Part shown: positions 57,831 to 64,000 of the stretch, in pieces
Numbering within the stretch: the stretch's first letter is position 1
Layout: the number at the start of each line of letters is the position of its first letter
Source of the DNA: Cryptomeria japonica
Lineage: Eukaryota; Streptophyta; Pinopsida; Cupressales; Cupressaceae
Length of the DNA stretch: 64,000 nucleotides
Direction of reading: 5' to 3'
NCBI RefSeq assembly: GCF_030272615.1
Contig: NC_081410.1
Location: 254,311,533 to 254,375,532 of the forward strand
Translations under genes and position numbers: made by a program
The notes under the pieces: model-generated
The model's database searches: none
Told to the model about the DNA's origin: nothing
What the model saw: only the letters and a program-made list of their open reading frames with translations

Positions 57831-58004
57831 ACTGTTGTCCTTGATTTTAGCACAACTAAAATCATGAGGCAACCCTATGAAACCAGTCTGTTTCATACCT
57901 TACGGTCTCTGGGAGAGCTTGATCAACTTCATCGGTTAGTTCGTTTAGCTTCTTGCTTTTCATTTTAGTGTTTTCTTAGTTTTTTTCTAAAGTTTGTAGT
58001 TTTA
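57831..58004. other. Gag leader or junction sequence (element I)
   Basis: No gene. It lies between the minus-strand gag and the palindrome array. The motif CTAAAATCATGAGGC near 57858 has no recognised role. Confidence 0.4.
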
Positions 58005-59208
58005 CCTGTAGTTCGGACTTAAAGTTCGAAGTCCAAACTACAGGGTCTTTCTTCATGCACATCAGACTTTAAAGTCCAATGTGTGTTTGCTAGGTTTTCT
58101 AGCCTACAAGTCAGACTTTAAAGTTTGACCTGCAGGTGTTCTAAGCCTGCAGTTCGGACTTTAAAGTCTGACCTGCAGGTAGTCTTCCTCTACAGTTCGG
58201 ACTGTTTTGCTAGAGATTGCATGTCAGACTTTAAAGTCCGACTTGCAATGGTTTTTAGCCTACATGTCAGACTTTAAAGTCTGACATGCAACTACGTGTT
58301 AGTCATTAATTTCGCATTTATTGCTAATTTTTTGGGTTTATTTGTTTTAGGGTTCTTTTCTTCATTATCGTTTGTGTTTTCTTTTTCTCTGTGTGCCCTC
58401 CTCCGCCACAACTCAGATTGGATTGCTCCTCCATCAGATTTTTTGATCTTGTTGCAGAAAAGGTAGAGTTTTATGTTTTCTTTCAATTTTTTCCTTATCT
58501 TCCTATTTCATTTTTTTGAGTTTGCTTGGTATGTAGGGAGGGTAATCGGACTTTAAACTTTGATTGCCCCCCCTTTATTCCTATCATTTTCCTAAAGCTA
58601 CATAAAGGGGTTTAAATCTCATTATGCAGTTGGATTAAACATCTCCGTATAACGGACTTTAAAGTCCGATATGCGGATAATCATTTTTGCATATCGGACT
58701 TTAAAGTCTATTATGCAGAGATGAGAATGTTTGGTTGATATGTCGGGTTTTAAAACCTGGCATGTCAACCAATCATTTTTCCCTTTGTGAGAACATCGGA
58801 CTTTAAAGTCCAATGTGCTGGATTTGCCTAAGATTTTACCCTTGCACATCGGACTTTAAAGTCTGATGTGCTATTGATCTACCCTTAATCAACACATCAA
58901 ATTTTAAAGTTCGATGTGTTGATAACTCTTCCTCAGATTGCACATCGGACTTTAAAGTCCAATGTGCTATTGATCTACCCTTAATCAACACATCGGATTT
59001 TAAATTTTGATGTGTTGATAACTCTTCCCTGGATTGCACATCGGACTTTAAAGTCCGATGTGTTGTTAACTTACCCCAAGTTTGCACCTTGAACTTTAAA
59101 GTCTGATGTGCTAATCAACATTATTTACCCTTGCACATCAGATTTTAAAGTCTGATGTGCTGATCAAGGTGTTTACCCTTGCACATCGAACTTTAAAGTC
59201 CAATGTGC
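58005..59208. repeat. Array of about twenty TTTAAA-centred palindromes, ~48-bp period
   Basis: Palindromic units with the core GGACTTTAAAGTCC or variants are centred at about 58020, 58070, 58119, 58162, 58232, 58275, 58554, 58660, 58702, 58751, 58804, 58857, 58905, 58953, 59001, 59049, 59097, 59146 and 59194. Steps from 58857 onward are 48, 48, 48, 48, 48, 49 and 48. Perfect 26-bp palindromes occur at 58263-58288 and 59037-59062. A half unit remains at about 58191-58203. Outer arms differ between units yet match within a unit. A spacer (58290-58540) is AT- and T-rich without a palindrome. The 83-codon minus frame at 58836-59087, with repeated HRTLKSDVQ, only reflects the period being a multiple of three. 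Confidence 0.92.
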
Positions 59209-59419
59209 AATTTTTGTTTTCAAAAGAGCATGTTGGACTTTTTTCCCCGACCTGTTGTGTTTGGCAGTTTTACTCCCAAGCCTATTTTGAGTCCCGTTTT
59301 TTGATCCGTTTGAGAAAAATTGATTTTGATAATGATGAAGAGTAAATCCTCAATGTTGAATACAGTCATCATGAATGTCAAAGCTCCCTTAAAACAAATT
59401 TGAGCCTTCCTCAAGTCAA
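59209..59419 (+). other. Gap between array and extra ORF (element I)
   Basis: A decayed array unit may persist at about 59228-59250 (TGTTGGAC...). No other feature; the frame 59157-59345 begins inside the array and has no motif. Confidence 0.4.
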
Positions 59420-62400
59420 TTGGAATCTTCTCCAAGTAAAACATCATCAAGAAAGATGAAGTACAAGTACGACAAGTACTTGAATCTGTACCCAGAGAGT
59501 TTAGTAGACTCTAATATCAAGGAGATCAGAGACACTGAAATTGGGCATGTAGATATGAAAGAATTCATTGATCAAGTTAAGAAGGCTCCTACTCACCTAA
59601 CTAATCTGATCAACTCCGAGTTGCATAAATATGCATCTTTTCTAGTTGCAGCTCATGATCCAGAATTTATGCTTGCAGTAGCTGATCACTTTGATCCAAA
59701 TACAAGATAGGTAAAAGATGAAGATCAGAATGTCATCATGACCCTGGACAGTGTATTTTTCAATAGTGTCTTCAAAGGTTCCCAAGTTGAAGAGGTGGCT
59801 AATATTACTCAAGAAAGTGCCCAAGAGTACTATGAGAAAAACGAGGATAAATGCAAGAAGGTAATCAATAATGTTTTCCTTTCTACTGCAAGAGGTTTCC
59901 TAACCACACGATGACCTAAGGGATTTCACAGGAGTGATTTCAATGAGGAGTACAATGACATGGTCACCATGTTATCAAGGGTGACGGGGTTAAAAGACTC
60001 TCATTACTTTCAAAGTTGGATGTGCTACTACATGAAAATAATCAGGAAAGGAGCAGCAAGAATTGATTGGGGTGAACAGATCTGCGATGCCCTCTATACT
60101 CAGTTGAAGGAGGTCAAAGTAAAATGAATTTTATATGACCTCATATCTGGTTTATGCGGCAGCTTTAATGAGGCAATATCCAAGCTTATCTACTAAGGGT
60201 GATAGGAGGTTGGTACCCGTTTGGGAGTACTATGATCAGCTTACTATCAAGAATCAAGGTATTCATTACAAAAGAGTTAATGATGCCTTCTTCACTGTAT
60301 GGAAGTGCATTTTTTATAAGGGCCTACAGAAGCAGAGAATATCAGAGGCTTCTTATAACAGGGTATCTCATTTTGGGTGTGTATTCCTGCAATTTCCCAC
60401 ATTCACTTACATCTGAATTGGATGTTTCTTAGGTGAGCCCTTTATTCTACCAAGGTTCCCTTTAGACAAAATCATCCTCATGGAGTTGTGCAAACAACTA
60501 ATTAATGTACATGAAAAACAATCACAAGCACATAAGACTGGGTTGAATTTCCCAGAATCAATCGGCAGGTACTCAGTGCTAACCAATCCCAAGGCCAAAA
60601 ATATGGAGGATGTTTGGGAAGACTATCAAAATGATGAGGATATAAGAAGGATGGATTTTAGCCACCTTACTCTGGAACAAATTGAAAACTTGTATTTATC
60701 TAAGATCCCGATGACCATGATTGATACGAATGACATAATAGACCCGATCTATTATGAGAAGAAAATTGCTAACTCTCTGCTTCCTCCCATACAATGGTCA
60801 AAGAAGGAGAGCAAATCAATCACTCAAAGGATTTCTCCTATCCTAGAAAACACCAATGCATGGCTGGTAAGGAAGAATCTTAGGATGAAACAACTTCCTA
60901 CTAGTTCAAGAGATGACAATAACAGTGATGGCCAAGTCATCAAGATAGCTATAGCCGAGACGAGAATGAAGAGCAGGGAAGACCTGCAAGCACTACCCTC
61001 TGCTCTTGTGATACAATCAAAAGGGAAAGGGCCCAAGATTAAATTTATAATGAAAGGGTCCAAAAAGGGTGAATCATCATCTGCAGTACAGGAAGCAGTG
61101 ACTAAAGAGCCAGAACAGCCGCTTGCCAAGGAAATTGAAGAAGGTGAAATTCCTCAACAAGAGGAAGTACAGGCTGAAGAAACATCAGACCTAGCTGAAG
61201 TTGATGCATCGATTACCTCATAGGTAATCATCCACTCTATTGACTTTGAATTTGACCAAGAGGATGAGGTTTTTCAAGATGGGGATCTAAGTATGGGCAT
61301 GGCACAATCGGAAGCCACTATTCAGTTTTTCACAATAACCAACTTCTCCAATCTAGATAATATCCCTTCGTCTACTATTAAATCCACGATGATGGATTTT
61401 AATGAAGCCTTGAAAGAGGCACTTGCAGAACAGGTTTTAGTAGACTTACCTATCACTACCACCACCACCATAGAAATTCCACCATTGGAAGTGTTGAAGT
61501 TGCATTCATGGCACCTTCAACTCTCCCATCTATAATTAAAGAGGTGTCAGCAGTAGCAAATGTTCCACTAGATACTTCAACATCGGTGCCATCAATAACA
61601 CTCATAACTGCTCTGAGCTCCAGTCAACTTGCTCCTAAAACTTCAACTCAAAATCAGAAAGGAGCTTCTACTCCATCGGCCAATCCAAAATTACCCCCTT
61701 GGATGGAAGTAGTGGCTCCTAAGAGGAAAAAACAAGTAATTTCTCTGGATGAGTTTGACTTTGAGCTTTTGGTTCCTCTAAAGCCTAAGTGAACAAAGAA
61801 GCCAAAGACAGTATCTTGGGTGGTAGTAGACCTAGCTTCTAAGAGAAAGTATGATGATGTTATGGTGACATCGTTAGATAAGGACAAAGGCAACATACGA
61901 TCTGAAGATTATACCATGTAGGTCATAGAGCTTGGGGTGGAAACCCATGAGAGTGTTAAATTGGATTCTCAAACAGATTTTAATTCTTTGTTGAGGAGAT
62001 TGGATCAGGAGAGGGATGAGAAAAATATCTTGAAGCAAAAGTGTGAACAATTGACCAATGTTCTTCTAAAGGTCACACAATTTTCTCAAAAAAGTGAGCC
62101 CATAGGATCCTCAATAGATACCAAATCTCTAAAGAAGATTGAACAGGTGGGAGCTAAAGGCCGAGTGATGGATGAGTGGATTTCATGACTAAGGTCAAAA
62201 GGCTCTCATCTTCTGAGTTCAACAGTGGAACTATTGTCAGATTATGAAGTAATCCAGAGTTAGATGCAAGGACTCAAAACCTCTTTATCACAGGAGATTG
62301 AGGAAGTTCTGAAAAGTACTACCTTTTGGAGCAAAATGGAGGACTTCAGGATAGATGTCCTTGTTGAAAATAAGGTAATTCCCACAAGGGAGAAGTACAT

Positions 62401-62846
62401 CTAGATCTTGTCTTTATTGTCTCATAAGCGAGAGACAATAAGGTTAATGATTGCAGAACTGGACCGAGAGAAGAAAGAAGGTGATGACGAGGTTGATCTC
62501 ATTTTTACCAAAGTTGTTGATCTTCCTTGTTATTTATATGATGGCAATCAAAATCTCGTCACTGCTAAATTTGTCACGTGGGAATTCCTTTCCTTGATGG
62601 ATCACTGCACAAGACAAGATTTCTCACTTGATACATTTGATAAGCTATTAGAGATCTAGGTCAGTTTTGAAGTCCTCGCATCCATGTTGAAGGATGTTAA
62701 AAAGAAACAAGTAAAGATTGGAGATGCAATTTCCCACATCCGAGTGATCACAAGTTCTACCTTGATGCTGAATGAAGCAGAGATAAAAGCTATCCTGGCT
62801 AAGTTCAAAGATTTTTAGAAACCCAATGAGGAGGAGAATGAAGAAT
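59420..62846 (+). pseudogene. Unidentified extra ORF (element I)
   Basis: A broken frame of about 1,100 codons. It begins at ATG 59420 and has stops or shifts near 59708, 59912, 60125, 60415, 61221, 61535, 61790, 62186, 62402, 62657 and 62816. Readable blocks: a helical N-terminal half (LKDSHYFQSWMCYYMKIIRK, AALMRQYPSLSTKGDRRLVP, LVPVWEYYDQLTIKNQGIHY), a 247-codon block (60480-61223) with a Lys-rich linker and Glu-rich end, a Ser/Thr/Pro-rich part, then a coiled-coil-like C-terminus. No retrotransposon enzyme motif, signal peptide or membrane segment. Location just before the LTR on the same strand is that of extra ORFs known in some plant gypsy elements. Confidence 0.55.
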
Positions 62847-62849
62847 GAA

Positions 62850-63768
62850 GTGCCCCTTTTTGGCACCCTTTCTTTATGCAGTTGTGCCAATAGATGTTGT
62901 CAATTTTCATGCAGTTGCATGTTTTCTTTATGTTGTAGTTGTAGTAAAATGGGACTGTGTAGTTGAATAAGTCAACTGTGCCCACCTTTTTCTCAACTCC
63001 TTTTCCTATATAAGGAGGACCTCATTTGTAAATATTTATCTTTTTCATGCGTAGCAAAACTCTGCAGAATTTTTATCCCAACTAAGACTTTGGGATTTTG
63101 TGGTGAAAATTCTATCAAGCAAATAAAGAAAACACTTTTGTTGATCTCAAACTTTGTGTTGTATCAAGAATATTATTTATATAATTTAATGTTCTTATGT
63201 CCATTAAATATATATGTTCTTTATTTCTTTGATCTTGAAGATTTTGTTATGTGAGTTAAAGAGCTCCTAAATCGTGCAAGTAGACTGTGTGCTCTTAGCG
63301 TATTTGGGAAACTTTCTAATAAATTAAGTAACTAGTGGTAAGCTTTGTATTGCTGCAATTACTTGTAGTTTAAAGGATTAGAAATTTATACTTGAAGACT
63401 TTGAGCTACAAGCTAAGTTTCTAATTGTTTGATTTGTAATAATCAGTTTGAGTTAGTGTTACCTTAAAGGAGACTTTGTGTTGCTTAATAGTAACTCTTG
63501 GTGTAGTTTGCTAGATTCATAGTTCTTTTCTTTAAGTATCTAAAGAGATAGAGGAATTGTATTCAAGTGAAGGGAGAATACATAAACTCTAAAAAAAAAA
63601 GAGTTATATGCCCAACACCAACCAACAAATTTAATTTCTTATTAATTAGAGGAGAAATTTCATAGGGAACCTCCCCTTGATGAGAGGAGAGATTAATTTC
63701 TTAGTATAACTTTGTGTGAATTATATATTTTTTCATTAGTACGCTAGTGACAAAATATTCACCCAACA
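62850..63768 (+). repeat. Right LTR of element I
   Basis: About 0.92 kb; the left edge is approximate, after the purine-rich GAGGAGGAGAATGAAGAATG (62827-62846), a likely polypurine tract. Only 63195-63768 is matched by the left LTR. The end CACCCAACA is exact. Confidence 0.75.
63006..63015 (+). promoter_or_regulatory. TATA box in U3 of element I's right LTR
   Basis: CTATATAAGG about 160 bp into the LTR, with no ATG or purine tract between it and the R-U5 part, supports transcription on the plus strand. Confidence 0.6.
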
Positions 63769-64000
63769 AAGCAATCGCTCCCGATAAGGCATGCACATTC
63801 GCTTTAACATGGGGGCATACACTCTGCTCATATTTTCCTTTTTGATACTTAGAATTATTTAGTGAACTTGGATTTGCTTCATAATCTTGGTATCTTTTTT
63901 GTGACTCATAGTGAGGGGAACCTTGCTACTTGCAGTCATGATTTTCCCTTCTTGATCTTCCCTTTTACTTTGTCAATCGATGTCGTAAGATCCAAAGTCC
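63769..64000 (+). other. 3' non-coding region of element O, right part
   Basis: AATCGCTCCCGATAAGGC, AACATGGGGGCATACACT and further non-coding text. No coding motif. It presumably continues O's 3' region from 54380; the 3' LTR is not reached. Confidence 0.5.

Larger units (their letters stand above)
54381..63768. mobile_element. Element I: gypsy unit with inverted LTR ends
   Basis: The left end (54381-54953) and right end (63195-63768) are reverse complements over about 573 bp, with about 6% difference in the first 185 bp. Both outer edges are exact LTR termini (TGTTGGGTG on the left, CACCCAACA on the right). The flanks AATCA (54376-54380) and AAGCA (63769-63773) differ by one base, as a target duplication would. 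Inside: gag, protease, RNase H and truncated RT on the minus strand, a palindrome array, and an unidentified ORF on the plus strand. It may be one rearranged insertion, or two opposed truncated elements. Confidence 0.75.
18321..64000 (+). mobile_element. Element O: RT-less gypsy, hosts all later insertions
   Basis: 5' LTR, leader, Gag, protease and a proline-rich ORF on the plus strand, split by S1 (19999-21161), G (24104-33877), A (34477-53444) and I (54381-63768). With G and A removed the frame reads through: DFVII at 24100 joins PSSEQF at 33883, and NVPP at 34476 joins PSHPSP at 53445. No reverse transcriptase, RNase H or integrase was found in the restored body, so it looks non-autonomous. 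The 3' LTR is outside the window. Confidence 0.85.

Noticed and set aside
58836-59087. An 83-codon minus-strand frame with repeated HRTLKSDVQ-like segments
   Set aside because: It follows from a palindromic array with a 48-bp period (a multiple of three). The same words appear on both strands and the frame does not extend beyond the array.
58005-59208. CRISPR-like array
   Set aside because: The regular spacing is superficially similar, but the units are palindromes with related, not unique, spacers, in a plant retrotransposon, without cas genes.
1-64000. tRNA, rRNA, or organelle-derived DNA
   Set aside because: I found no cloverleaf-like or rRNA text by eye. The tRNA-like matches are only the 12-base primer binding sites of the retrotransposons. 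A tRNAscan-SE run would settle it.

Overview
The window looks like intergenic DNA from a plant with a large, AT-rich genome. No host gene can be called with confidence and no prokaryotic features are visible. Almost everything after about 4.6 kb is LTR retrotransposon: Ty1/copia elements (one group with Sirevirus-like traits, one Tnt1-like) and Ty3/gypsy elements with Tat-like traits. Their coding regions are broken mostly by transition-type stops. A gymnosperm (conifer) source is my inference from the repeat style; it is not shown by the sequence.

Layout. 1-4.65 kb: AT-rich DNA with a diverged inverted pair of one dispersed repeat (1-345 and 2705-3060) and a possible exon at 941-1162. 4.66-10.45 kb: element F (+), a copia derivative with gag, no pol, a ~990-codon extra ORF and a 3' LTR. 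10.45-13.8 kb: an unidentified repeat (Z) split by element E (+), a 5'-truncated copia. 13.8-18.32 kb: element D (+), a copia with gag-pol, cut by element O. 18.32-64 kb: element O (+), a gypsy element with gag and protease but no reverse transcriptase, whose 3' end lies beyond the window. Every later feature sits inside O.

The nesting in O is supported by 5-bp target-site duplications (TSDs). Solo LTR S1: 19999-21161, TSD CCCTC. Element G: 24104-33877, TSD ATACA/ATACC, a gag-only copia with 2.5-kb LTRs; it carries solo LTR S2 at 32450-33863, TSD CATTG. Element A: 34477-53444 (-), TSD CCTCC; it carries element B at 37165-44536 (-), TSD AGAAT, and element C at 46607-51523 (-), TSD GCTTT. Element I: 54381-63768, flanked by AATCA/AAGCA. 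Removing G and A restores a continuous O reading frame, which independently supports the boundaries.

The most unusual part is element I. Its LTRs are inverted relative to each other, so both outer ends are U5 ends. Its left half carries gag, protease, an RNase H placed before the reverse transcriptase, and a truncated reverse transcriptase on the minus strand. Its right half carries an unidentified ORF on the plus strand. Between the halves is a ~1.2-kb array of about twenty palindromes centred on TTTAAA, spaced almost exactly 48 bp apart in its best part. Two more signals recur across the Sirevirus-like copia families: a stem-loop near the LTR 3' end whose stem co-varies between families, and a stem-loop spanning the polypurine tract and the start of the 3' LTR.
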